Source: Erysipelotrichaceae bacterium
GTDB lineage: Bacteria; Bacillota_I; Bacilli_A; Erysipelotrichales; Erysipelotrichaceae
Direction of reading: 5' to 3'
NCBI GenBank assembly: GCA_900759455.1
Contig: CAAEVI010000096.1
Coordinates: 1-7,287 of the forward strand
DNA: 7,287 bases
Position numbers and translations under genes: made by a program. Below, one piece after another: positions 1 to 5,804 of this stretch. The notes below the pieces were generated by a model that had not been told where the DNA came from, made no database searches, and saw only the letters and a list, made by a program, of their open reading frames with translations. The stretch's first letter is position 1, and each line of letters starts with the position of its first letter.

Positions 1-76
1 GGTCGAGACGGCTGGCTTCGTAGCAGGAAAAGATGCCTCCCGGCCCTGCTCCGATGATGACTAAATCATATTTCAT
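1..76 (-). CDS. FAD-dependent oxidoreductase, N-terminal fragment (runs off left edge)
   Basis: Read on the minus strand from ATG at 76-74, the visible 25 residues are a classic Rossmann dinucleotide-binding start: MKYDLVIIGAGPGG, with the GxGxxG loop (GAGPGG) at residues 9-14 after a short beta strand. This fits NAD(P)/FAD-dependent oxidoreductases; the opening resembles the COG2509-type dehydrogenases, but the substrate cannot be told from so little. A perfect ribosome site (AGGAGGAA on the minus strand, at 81-88) fixes the start. The gene is divergent from the PTS locus, shares only the 77-295 intergenic region with it, and nothing visible ties it to the PTS function. The C-terminal part lies outside the window. 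Confidence 0.85.
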   Translation of the reverse strand, partial: MKYDLVIIGAGPGGIFSCYEASRLD

Positions 77-92
77 TTTGTTCCTCCTGTTC

Positions 93-126
93 ATATATCT
101 TTTACTGTAAAGATGTATATATCTTT
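93..126. repeat. ATCTTT/AAAGAT repeat cluster in the minus-strand gene's leader
   Basis: The 10-mer ATATATCTTT occurs twice, at 93-102 and 117-126, 24 bp apart. Between them AAAGAT (109-114) is complementary to the ATCTTT of either copy, so two mutually exclusive hairpins are possible: 97-114 (ATCTTTtAC-t-GTAAAGAT, one bulge) or 109-126 (6-bp stem, 6-nt loop). The cluster lies 5-38 bp upstream of the ribosome site of the minus-strand oxidoreductase. It could be a leader switch, an operator, or only AT-rich sequence; I cannot decide. Confidence 0.4.
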
Positions 127-149
127 CATTTTACGTACCTATTGTAACA

Positions 150-166
150 TCATTCTTATTGAATGA
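150..166. repeat. short inverted repeat TCATTC-TTATT-GAATGA
   Basis: Perfect 6-bp arms around a 5-nt centre in the divergent intergenic region. No known operator is recognised. It may simply be a protein-binding palindrome for one of the divergent promoters. Confidence 0.3.
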
Positions 167-170
167 ATAA

Positions 171-184
171 TGAAACCGTTTATA
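171..184 (+). promoter_or_regulatory. cre-like site (CcpA operator candidate)
   Basis: TGAAACCGTTTATA matches the catabolite-response consensus TGNAANCGNWNNCA at every defined position except the penultimate C, which is T. It lies about 35 bp upstream of the predicted -35 box of the EIIC promoter and in the upstream region of the divergent oxidoreductase. Carbon catabolite control is usual for PTS operons, so a CcpA site is plausible, though this position is farther upstream than most repressing cre sites. A single short match in AT-rich DNA could be chance. Confidence 0.4.
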
Positions 185-187
185 TTT

Positions 188-219
188 CTTTTCCTAACCA
201 GAAAGGAAAAGTTTATTTG
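188..219 (+). promoter_or_regulatory. inverted-repeat operator candidate upstream of the EIIC promoter (shared element, copy 1)
   Basis: A perfect 8-bp inverted repeat, CTTTTCCT (188-195) and AGGAAAAG (204-211) with an 8-nt centre, ends 5 bp before the predicted -35 box. Written as TTTCC-N3-CCA-N4-GGAAAA-N4-ATTTG (190-219), it closely matches an element at 5722-5751 before the second operon. A position just upstream of -35 fits an activator site. The PRD regulator at 1724-3658 is the obvious candidate to bind it, because LicR/MtlR-type proteins activate transcription from such upstream repeats. The binding partner is inferred. Confidence 0.5.
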
Positions 220-246
220 TCGCTGAATAATAAAATAGTATAGAAT
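217..246 (+). promoter_or_regulatory. sigma-A type promoter for the EIIC gene
   Basis: TTGTCG at 217-222 (4 of 6 to TTGACA) and TAGAAT at 241-246 (5 of 6 to TATAAT) are separated by 18 bp. Transcription would begin near 253, giving a leader of about 43 nt before the ATG at 296. The weak -35 box agrees with a promoter that depends on an activator bound to the adjacent inverted repeat. Confidence 0.5.
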
Positions 247-295
247 ACTGGTGTCATGACATTATGTATCTTAGTGAAAGAGAGTGAGAAGAATT

Positions 296-1591
296 ATGGT
301 AGCAATTCAAAACTTTTTGCAGAAGTGGCTGTTCCCGATCGCTCAGAAGATCGAGCAGCAGCGTCATCTGCAGGCAGTGAAGAACGGCGTGGTTGCGATC
401 ATTCCGATTATCATCGTTGGTTCTTTCTGTCAGATTCCGATTGGTCTTGGCAACCTGATTGGAGGGGGATTTGGTGCATGGATCACTGAACATGTAGAAA
501 TCTTCAATTTCCCGACTTATTTTACGACTAACATCATGTCTTTATTTTCTGCTTATTTTATTGCCGAATCTCTGTCAAAGAGCTATAACATGAAATCCAG
601 CAGCATGAATGGTGTATGTGCCGTTTTGGTACAGTGCATCCTGTGCGCAAGCATTCAGGATACAAGCACGATCTGGGATATCACATCATTCGGTTCTGAA
701 GGATTGTTCGTTTCTATTATCGGCGGTCTGCTGGTAGTGGAAATCGCTCGTCTGATCGAAAAATATCATCTGACGATCCGTATGCCGGACAGTGTTCCTG
801 CAATGGTTTCAGAAAGTTTCTCTTCTTTGATTCCTTTTGCGGTAAACATCGTTTTGGCTTGTGTTGTTGCCGGTCTTTGTACGACATATGCACAGACAAC
901 ATTCCCTAAGATCATCATGAGCCTGCTGGCACCTGCAGTATCTTCTATGGATTCTGTCTGGGCAGTAGCGATCATTATCTTCCTGACACAGCTGTTGTGG
1001 GTATTCGGTCTGCACGGTGCAGCGATCACACAGAGTGTTTGGGCAGCATTCGCCATTCAGTATGCGGCTGAAAACGCAAAAGCGGTTGCGGCCGGCTTAG
1101 CTCCGACACACATCTTTACTTACGGATTCTACTTTGGTTTCCTTCAGGTCAGCGGTTCCGGTATGACGCTGCTGCTGGTTCTCATGATGTGTCGTTCAAA
1201 AGCTAAATCATTGAGTTCGATCGGTAAAGTCGGTCTTGTTCCTTCTATCTTCGGAATCAACGAACCGATCATCTTCGGTGTGCCGATGATCATGAACCCT
1301 TATATGATGATTCCGTTCGTATTTGGTCCGGTCATCTGTGCCATCATTTCTTATGAAGCAATGGCAACCGGTCTTGTCAGCCTGCCGTTAGGTGAAGCAC
1401 CAGGCTTCCTGCCTCCGGGATTCCAGGCATTCCTGCTGACAATGGATCCGAAAGCCGCTGTGCTTGCAATATTCAACGTCTGTCTCATGGGCTTGTTCTA
1501 CTATCCGTTCTTTAAGGCAATGGAAGCAGACGAGCTGCGTAAGGAAAAAGAGATCGAAGAACAGAAAGCTGCTGAATTGCAGAATAACTAA
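296..1591 (+). CDS. PTS transporter subunit EIIC, lactose/cellobiose family
   Basis: Membrane permease that carries a sugar inward while phospho-EIIB phosphorylates it. The product is 431 residues, normal for stand-alone EIIC of this family, hydrophobic throughout, with an amphipathic start (FLQKWLFPIAQKI) and a charged, Glu/Lys-rich cytoplasmic tail. Family landmarks are FGLHGAA (His240) and GINEPIIFGVPMIMNP (Glu323), corresponding to the substrate-binding His and Glu of the EIIC superfamily, and YYPFFK near the end. I prefer ATG 296 to the in-frame GTG at 284 because a purine-rich stretch (GAGAGTGAGAAG) lies directly upstream and family members begin close to this point. The C-terminal loop reads LTMDPKAA where, from memory, many disaccharide EIICs have a GGDW-type motif, so substrate specificity may differ. 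It is separated from its EIIB and EIIA partners by the regulator gene and followed by a strong hairpin. The substrate is not identifiable from sequence. Confidence 0.9.
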   Translation: MVAIQNFLQKWLFPIAQKIEQQRHLQAVKNGVVAIIPIIIVGSFCQIPIGLGNLIGGGFGAWITEHVEIFNFPTYFTTNIMSLFSAYFIAESLSKSYNMKSSSMNGVCAVLVQCILCASIQDTSTIWDITSFGSEGLFVSIIGGLLVVEIARLIEKYHLTIRMPDSVPAMVSESFSSLIPFAVNIVLACVVAGLCTTYAQTTFPKIIMSLLAPAVSSMDSVWAVAIIIFLTQLLWVFGLHGAAITQSVWAAFAIQYAAENAKAVAAGLAPTHIFTYGFYFGFLQVSGSGMTLLLVLMMCRSKAKSLSSIGKVGLVPSIFGINEPIIFGVPMIMNPYMMIPFVFGPVICAIISYEAMATGLVSLPLGEAPGFLPPGFQAFLLTMDPKAAVLAIFNVCLMGLFYYPFFKAMEADELRKEKEIEEQKAAELQNN

Positions 1592-1600
1592 TCATTTCAT

Positions 1601-1647
1601 CTGCCGTTTTTCCTTTAATCTTCGGTTAAAGCGAAAAGCGGCAGTTT
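1601..1647 (+). terminator. strong hairpin with cUUCGg tetraloop after the EIIC gene
   Basis: Arms 1601-1620 and 1625-1644 pair over about 19 bp, with one G-U wobble (1607/1638), two single-base bulges (1619 and 1632), and a TTCG loop closed by C-G. The outer 6 bp are GC-rich (CTGCCG/CGGCAG). It starts 9 nt after the EIIC stop codon. The following T-tract is only TTT (1645-1647), so termination may be partial, letting some transcripts read into the regulator and EIIB/EIIA genes; it could equally protect the 3' end of the EIIC mRNA. Confidence 0.65.
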
Positions 1648-1674
1648 GACCAATAAATAAATTTCTCTGATTAT
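1646..1674 (+). promoter_or_regulatory. possible promoter for the regulator-EIIB-EIIA operon
   Basis: TTGACC (1646-1651) and GATTAT (1669-1674) are 17 bp apart, which would start transcription near 1681. A second possible arrangement is TTGATG (1674-1679) with TAATAA (1695-1700), but its 15-bp spacer is poor. The stretch is AT-rich and directly follows the hairpin. Unlike the other two promoters it has no TTTCC/GGAAAA element, so it may be constitutive or may simply receive read-through. Confidence 0.35.
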
Positions 1675-1723
1675 TGATGAAAAATATGATAAGCTAATAA
1701 TTAGAAGAAACAGGGGTATCGAA

Positions 1724-3658
1724 ATGTTGACAGATAGGCAGCGAAAAGTTATCAAATGTATCTTAAATCATCCGAAAGGCATCTATGCAGCCACGATCGC
1801 GGAGCAGTTAAAAGTAAGTGACCGTACGGTTCGAAATGATATTGCCAGCATCAATATGGTATTGATGAACAGTCAGTGCATGATCCAGTCCAGCAAACGC
1901 ACCGGATATTTCATCATGCAGGAAAATATCGCAAGGATCCGTGAGTGCCTGTCACTGATGGACGCAGTGGACGGCAAACAGATTGCCTCTACGCCGATGG
2001 AGCGTAAATACTATATGCTGGGACAGCTGTTTCAGTATTATGAGATGAGCCTTGCGGAGGTTGCGGAACAGCTGTATGTATCGGAACAGACTATTTACAA
2101 GGATCTTACGTCATTCATTCAGCTGTTAAAGAGCAAATATCATTTTGAGGCGTTGACGCTCGAAAACGGGAAAATACGGATCGACCGGGATGAGGTGGAA
2201 CTGAGAACACTGTTTTACCGAATCGCCAAAGAGGAAATTTACATTTCAAACAAGCTGATGGATCTGCATTTGTATCAGCTGACAAAAGATTATGTCGATT
2301 TGGAGGAACTGAACGGAATCGTTGATTATGTCAGCTGTTTCTGCAAAGGAAATGACATCATTCTCTCAGATCAGCTGATCTATACGGTTTCGTGGATGAT
2401 CTTCTTTACGATGACCCGCATCGAAAACGCTCATACGATCGAAAGAGAAGTAAAGCTGTTTCACCGCAATGAGGTGCTGACGAAAATGCTTCATAATCTG
2501 CTTCATGATCTTCGCCTTGATTTCCAGCCGGCAGATTTCCATCTGCTTCAGAACTATGTCGAAACGCTGGGCTTTTACAGCACAAGACAGGGGAATACGC
2601 TGGGAAGCGAAAGCGATGAGATCGCAGATGCTTTTATCCAGCAGATGAAGGAAAAATACGGTTATGATTTTTCCACTCTGCCTTCTTTGTTTGACAATTT
2701 CCGCATTCATCTGCAGTTTGCCATCAAACGGCTGCTGATGGATTATCAGCTGACCAATCCGCTGCTTCAGGAAGTGAAGACAAAGTATGCGTTTGCCTAT
2801 GAAATTACCATGCTGATCGTACCGATCATTCATGAACGTTACGGCCTGTACATGAGTGAAGATGAGATTTCATTCCTGACCATGTATGTCATGCCGTTCT
2901 TAAAGGCACAGGATATCTGCGTGCCGACCATCCTGATCAACGGTACGTCGCAGAGTTTTGCCAATCTGCTCAGCATATGGCTGAAACAGGAGTTTCGCGG
3001 AAAGCTGGAGATTGTCTGCCAGATTCCTATGCAGCAGTTGTCAAGCGCTTTGGAGGAACATCCGGCGCAGCTGATCATTTCTGATATGGCGTTAGATAAA
3101 AAGCTGCCGCTGCCGCTGATTGAGATCACACAGCTGCCGGGAGAAAATGAGCGCAGGAGAATTGAAAATTTGCTCAGCCGTCAGGCCTGTGCTTCTTCCA
3201 GCTCAACGATTTTTCATTCGGTGTTCAACCGCAGCCGGGTCGTTTTCATTGAAGAGGATCTAACGTTCGAAGAAATTGTATCCGCATGCGCAAAACGTTT
3301 GGAACAGGAAGGCTTTATCGCGGATGAAAAGCAGTATACGCAGGCTGTGTTAAAGCGAGAGAGCGTTTATCCGACGCATATTGACAACGGTGTGTACTTT
3401 CCGCATCCGCTGATCAATGATGCATTGAAAGGCGGCATCTGTGTCGGTGTCGTTCACGGAAACAGTGTGGAGGCCCAGCAGGAGATCCATCTGGTGTTTG
3501 TGAGCTGTCACGAGGAACAGATCAATCCGGAAATGATCCACATTTATAATCTGATCAATAAGGTTGCGGCCTCACCGCAGCTGGTCAGTGTTCTGTTGTC
3601 TTTGCCTGATGAAGGCGAACTGATTGATTATCTGGAACGAGTAATTCAAATCATGTAA
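1724..3658 (+). CDS. PRD-containing PTS-controlled transcriptional regulator (LicR/MtlR type) with EIIA domain
   Basis: DNA-binding activator controlled by PTS phosphorylation, 644 residues, usual for the family. Order: N-terminal HTH (about 1-60, recognition stretch KVSDRTVRNDI), second HTH (about 85-150, YVSEQTIYKDL), two PRD domains (about 170-290 and 295-395), an EIIB-like domain (about 400-490), and an EIIA domain of the fructose/mannitol type (about 505-640). The EIIA active-site motif NGVYFPHP carries His561. Only PRD2 keeps a canonical first histidine, His329 in RIHLQFAIKR; the positions I align with the other PRD histidines are Met225, Glu280 and Tyr388. The EIIB-like domain has Asn406 (ILINGTS) where an active Cys would sit. 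The start is set by AGGGG at 1712-1716, 7 nt before ATG. It lies 19 bp upstream of the EIIB gene, so they are probably co-transcribed. It likely activates the EIIC and YczE-deoD-deoB promoters; that target assignment is inferred. Confidence 0.92.
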   Translation: MLTDRQRKVIKCILNHPKGIYAATIAEQLKVSDRTVRNDIASINMVLMNSQCMIQSSKRTGYFIMQENIARIRECLSLMDAVDGKQIASTPMERKYYMLGQLFQYYEMSLAEVAEQLYVSEQTIYKDLTSFIQLLKSKYHFEALTLENGKIRIDRDEVELRTLFYRIAKEEIYISNKLMDLHLYQLTKDYVDLEELNGIVDYVSCFCKGNDIILSDQLIYTVSWMIFFTMTRIENAHTIEREVKLFHRNEVLTKMLHNLLHDLRLDFQPADFHLLQNYVETLGFYSTRQGNTLGSESDEIADAFIQQMKEKYGYDFSTLPSLFDNFRIHLQFAIKRLLMDYQLTNPLLQEVKTKYAFAYEITMLIVPIIHERYGLYMSEDEISFLTMYVMPFLKAQDICVPTILINGTSQSFANLLSIWLKQEFRGKLEIVCQIPMQQLSSALEEHPAQLIISDMALDKKLPLPLIEITQLPGENERRRIENLLSRQACASSSSTIFHSVFNRSRVVFIEEDLTFEEIVSACAKRLEQEGFIADEKQYTQAVLKRESVYPTHIDNGVYFPHPLINDALKGGICVGVVHGNSVEAQQEIHLVFVSCHEEQINPEMIHIYNLINKVAASPQLVSVLLSLPDEGELIDYLERVIQIM

Positions 3659-3677
3659 AAAAAGGAGTGTCGTTATT

Positions 3678-3971
3678 ATGAAAATTTTAGTTGTTTGCAA
3701 CGCTGGTATGTCCAGTTCCATCTTAGTGAAAAAAATTGCTGATTATGCAAAGAGCATCGGTGAAGATGCTACTGTACAGGCTGTAAGCTCTGCCAGTGTA
3801 TCAGATGAAAAAGGAAAATGGGATGTCTGCTTTGTAGCACCGCAGATCAAATATGCGGTCAATGAAGTACAGGCAAAACTGGGTATTCCTACAGAAGCTG
3901 TCGATATGCGTGTATACGCGATCGCAGACGGAAAAACCGCTTATGAAAGAGCGAAAGCAATGAAAGGATAA
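3678..3971 (+). CDS. PTS EIIB, lactose/cellobiose family
   Basis: Small cytoplasmic phosphocarrier that takes phosphate from EIIA and passes it to the substrate bound by EIIC. The product is 97 residues, typical of free-standing EIIB. The active-site loop is VVCNAGMSSS, with the phosphorylated Cys7 directly after the first beta strand and followed by the Ser-rich P-loop characteristic of lactose/cellobiose EIIB. The downstream VCFVAPQIKYAV matches the second strand and following helix of this family. AAGGAG at 3662-3667 gives a good ribosome site. The gene ends 5 bp before the EIIA gene. The substrate is unknown. Confidence 0.93.
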   Translation: MKILVVCNAGMSSSILVKKIADYAKSIGEDATVQAVSSASVSDEKGKWDVCFVAPQIKYAVNEVQAKLGIPTEAVDMRVYAIADGKTAYERAKAMKG

Positions 3972-3976
3972 GCTTT

Positions 3977-4315
3977 ATGTTAGATTTAGAACAGCTTGGA
4001 ACGAAGGCAATGGAAATCATTGCCTACGCGGGCGTCGCAAAATCCAGTTATGTGGAAGCTGCACGACTGGGAAGAGACTATCGCTTTGAAGAAGCGCTGG
4101 CCAAAATAGAGGAAGGGGATCAGGTGCTGAAAGAGGCACATGATGCACACCTGGTACTGCTGCAGAAGGAAGCACAGGAGAATTCACCGCAGGTGTCAAT
4201 GCTGGTCCTGCATGCAGAAGATCAGTTTATGAGCAGCGAGACGATGAAGCTGTTCGCTTTAGAGATCATAGAGGTATATCGAAAGCTGCAGCATTTGGAA
4301 CTGCAGAATAATTGA
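3977..4315 (+). CDS. PTS EIIA, lactose/cellobiose family
   Basis: Cytoplasmic all-helical phosphocarrier that accepts phosphate from HPr and passes it to EIIB. The 112-residue length is typical. The first helix motif (AMEIIAYAGVAKSSYVEAARLG) and the active-site stretch VLHAEDQFMSSE are characteristic; His79 is the phosphorylated residue and Asp82 the metal-binding Asp of the trimer. Family members usually read HAQDHLM here, so Gln83 replaces a commonly seen His, a variation that should not remove the phosphorylation site. The ribosome site (AAAGGA, 3963-3968) lies inside the last codons of the EIIB gene, indicating translational coupling. Confidence 0.93.
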   Translation: MLDLEQLGTKAMEIIAYAGVAKSSYVEAARLGRDYRFEEALAKIEEGDQVLKEAHDAHLVLLQKEAQENSPQVSMLVLHAEDQFMSSETMKLFALEIIEVYRKLQHLELQNN

Positions 4316-4320
4316 GGTGA
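4314..4320 (+). promoter_or_regulatory. ribosome binding site deciding the start at 4326
   Basis: GAGGTGA lies 5 nt before ATG 4326 and overlaps the EIIA stop codon. It contains the alternative GTG codon at 4317, which therefore is part of the Shine-Dalgarno sequence and not the start. Confidence 0.7.
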
Positions 4321-4325
4321 TAAAA

Positions 4326-4937
4326 ATGGGAAAACAAATGTATGATCCATGGTCAAAGATCACGACACGCAACGGTTATGCGTGTGATGAGGTGATCTCG
4401 GCTTTGCAGAAATCGATCCGCCGCGGTCTGGAAGAACAGGCATGCATGTTTGCATATGAGCTGTATATTTCTTCCCCGCAGCTGGAAGAAAAGCTCTGGC
4501 GAAGACTGCTGACGATTTCCGTTGAAGATATTGGTATGGGTAATCCGTTGGCAGCTGTCGTTGTCAATGCCCTGTCACAGGCACGCTTGAATTTTGACTA
4601 TGCCGACAATGACCGTACGATTTATTTTATCCATGCGATCCGTTATATGTGTCAGAGTCAGAAAGACCGTTCCAGCGATCTGCTCAAGAACATCTGCATC
4701 AAGAGCTTCGCGATGGGAAAACTTCCGGAAATCCCGGATTATGCACTGGATAAGCATACACAGCGCGGTCAGGCCATGGGACGTGATTCTTTCCATTTCC
4801 TGAATGAAGCCAGCAAGGTCATTCCGCAGGCCGAAATCGATAATGACTATAAAGAGCGTTATGCCAAGATCCTGGAAGAATACGATCCGAATCATGTCAG
4901 TGATACAGCATTCAAATTTAATGGATGGCAGTTTTAA
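4326..4937 (+). CDS. stand-alone protein resembling the RarA/MgsA C-terminal domain
   Basis: The product is 203 residues. RarA (MgsA, COG2256) is an AAA+ ATPase acting at replication forks; its C-terminal half is a helical oligomerisation domain. Here only that half is recognisable, with no Walker A or B motif and no room for the AAA+ module. Matching landmarks in order: DEVISALQKSIRRG (21-34, like RarA D-LISALHKSVRG), RRLLTISVEDIGMGNP (59-74, like RRLVRIASEDIGLADP), and IPDYALDKHTQRGQAMG (136-152, like the P-HLRDA...LG segment before the KYPHDY stretch of RarA). The terminal YPHD stretch is replaced by DSFHFLNE. It follows the EIIA gene by 10 bp and overlaps the PNP start codon by 1 bp, so it belongs to the PTS/PNP operon rather than to a DNA-repair locus. 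Function is unknown; a structural or oligomerising partner of the PNP or PTS is only speculation. The family resemblance is from memory of motifs. Confidence 0.75.
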   Translation: MGKQMYDPWSKITTRNGYACDEVISALQKSIRRGLEEQACMFAYELYISSPQLEEKLWRRLLTISVEDIGMGNPLAAVVVNALSQARLNFDYADNDRTIYFIHAIRYMCQSQKDRSSDLLKNICIKSFAMGKLPEIPDYALDKHTQRGQAMGRDSFHFLNEASKVIPQAEIDNDYKERYAKILEEYDPNHVSDTAFKFNGWQF

Positions 4938-5653
4938 TGGCAACAGCACACAATAAGGCGTCACAGGAAGATATTGCCAAGGCGGTGCTGATGCCGGGCG
5001 ATCCGCTGCGTGCCCGCTATATTGCGGAAAAGTTTCTGGACCAGGCGGTTTTGGTCAATGATGTCCGCAACATGTTTGGCTACACCGGAATGTATAAAGG
5101 AAAACGCATCACGGTCATGGGAAGCGGCATGGGATGCGGCTCTATGGGGATTTATTCACATGAGCTTTTCAATAAGTACGACTGTGAAGTGATCGTGCGT
5201 GCCGGCTCGTGCGGTGCCTATGCGCCCGATCTGCAGCTCAAGGAAGTGATCGTGGCGGACAGCTGTTACAGCGAATCGACCTATGCCAAGACTTACAGCG
5301 GTTATGAAGGCGATATCGTCTATCCGAACGATGAATTATGCGAACAGCTGTATCAGAGTGCCCTTCAACATCAGGCATGCTGCCGCAAAGGACGTATTCA
5401 TACCAGTGACTGTTTCTATTACAGAAAAAAAGAAGATCTTCATGATCTATGCGATGTCAAAGGATGTCTGGGCGTCGATATGGAAAGCTTTGCATTGCTG
5501 CATAATGCGCAGACTGCGGGAAAGAAAGCCGCCGTGCTTTTGACTGTCAGTGATCATCCGCAGCAGAAATTAAAATTAAGCAGTGATGAGAGAGAGCGAA
5601 GCTTTGACGAAATGATCCTGATTGCCCTGGATGTACTGGTTCGCTACGCCTGA
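4937..5653 (+). CDS. deoD: purine nucleoside phosphorylase DeoD-type, divergent copy
   Basis: Predicted cytoplasmic hexameric enzyme that splits a purine (deoxy)nucleoside with phosphate into base and (deoxy)ribose-1-phosphate. It has 238 residues, normal for DeoD. Phosphate site: MPGDPLRA (Gly21, Arg25), Arg44, and VRAGSCGAY (Arg88, Ser91). Catalytic Asp206 (TVSDH) and Arg219 are present. Oddities: the ribose/base motif is VDMES (Asp181) where E. coli DeoD has VEME; GSGMGCGS replaces the usual GMGxPS; and the segment before the motif (YYRKKEDLHDLCD) differs from normal DeoD. ATG 4937 shares one base with the upstream TAA (TAATG) and gives the family start MATAHN; the in-frame ATG at 4925 would add four unsupported residues. 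By hand count about 56 of the first 78 residues match the second copy at 6483, falling off later. It is the last gene before a terminator. Confidence 0.9.
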   Translation: MATAHNKASQEDIAKAVLMPGDPLRARYIAEKFLDQAVLVNDVRNMFGYTGMYKGKRITVMGSGMGCGSMGIYSHELFNKYDCEVIVRAGSCGAYAPDLQLKEVIVADSCYSESTYAKTYSGYEGDIVYPNDELCEQLYQSALQHQACCRKGRIHTSDCFYYRKKEDLHDLCDVKGCLGVDMESFALLHNAQTAGKKAAVLLTVSDHPQQKLKLSSDERERSFDEMILIALDVLVRYA

Positions 5654-5665
5654 TCATGAATATAA

Positions 5666-5699
5666 GCAGGGAGGACTGTATGGTTTTCCCTGCATTTTT
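5666..5699 (+). terminator. Rho-independent terminator after the first deoD
   Basis: GCAGGGA (5666-5672) pairs with TCCCTGC (5687-5693), extendable by weak G-U pairs, and is followed by A and TTTTT (5695-5699) in a generally T-rich stretch. It begins 13 bp after the stop codon and ends the regulator-EIIB-EIIA-RarA-C-deoD unit. Confidence 0.85.
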
Positions 5700-5708
5700 A
5701 TTTCATTT

Positions 5709-5721
5709 TTCACATAGTGAA
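5709..5721. repeat. small palindrome TTCAC-ATA-GTGAA
   Basis: Perfect 5-bp arms around a 3-nt centre, overlapping the T-rich end of the terminator and touching the shared operator-like element. It may be a second binding half-site or chance. Confidence 0.3.
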
Positions 5722-5751
5722 TTTCCGTTCCATGTGGAAAATTAATATTTG
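5722..5751 (+). promoter_or_regulatory. operator candidate upstream of the YczE-deoD-deoB promoter (shared element, copy 2)
   Basis: TTTCC-N3-CCA-N3-GGAAAA-N5-ATTTG matches the element at 190-219 in order and almost in spacing. A nested TTCCA-tg-TGGAA palindrome lies at 5728-5739. The centre is about 18 bp before the -35 box and 41 bp before the -10 box; for copy 1 the values are 17.5 and 41.5. The constant geometry points to one activator for both promoters, probably the PRD regulator of this locus. Confidence 0.5.
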
Positions 5752-5777
5752 CAATCTATCAATCACAGGATTATAGT
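5749..5777 (+). promoter_or_regulatory. sigma-A type promoter for the YczE-deoD-deoB operon
   Basis: TTGCAA (5749-5754) and TATAGT (5772-5777, 5 of 6 to TATAAT) are exactly 17 bp apart. Transcription would start near 5784, leaving a leader of about 75 nt that contains the long hairpin at 5805-5839. This is the best promoter match in the window. Confidence 0.6.
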
Positions 5778-5804
5778 AAGACTGTAAAAAGTGAATGGCT
5801 GCAT

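Noticed and set aside
284..295. GTG 284 as the start of the EIIC gene
   Set aside because: ATG 296 has the better purine-rich ribosome site and gives the family-typical N-terminus; the GTG lies within that purine stretch.
247..295. RAT-type antiterminator leader (BglG/LicT target)
   Set aside because: The leader is short, has no terminator-like hairpin overlapping an antiterminator, and the regulator has DNA-binding HTH domains rather than a co-antiterminator RNA-binding domain.
2366..2833. 155-codon open frame on the minus strand inside the regulator gene
   Set aside because: It lies entirely antisense to a clear PRD regulator, has no recognisable domain, and is explained as a shadow frame.
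4925..4936. ATG 4925 as the start of the first deoD
   Set aside because: It adds four residues absent from DeoD proteins; ATG 4937 gives MATAHN and the common TAATG coupled start.
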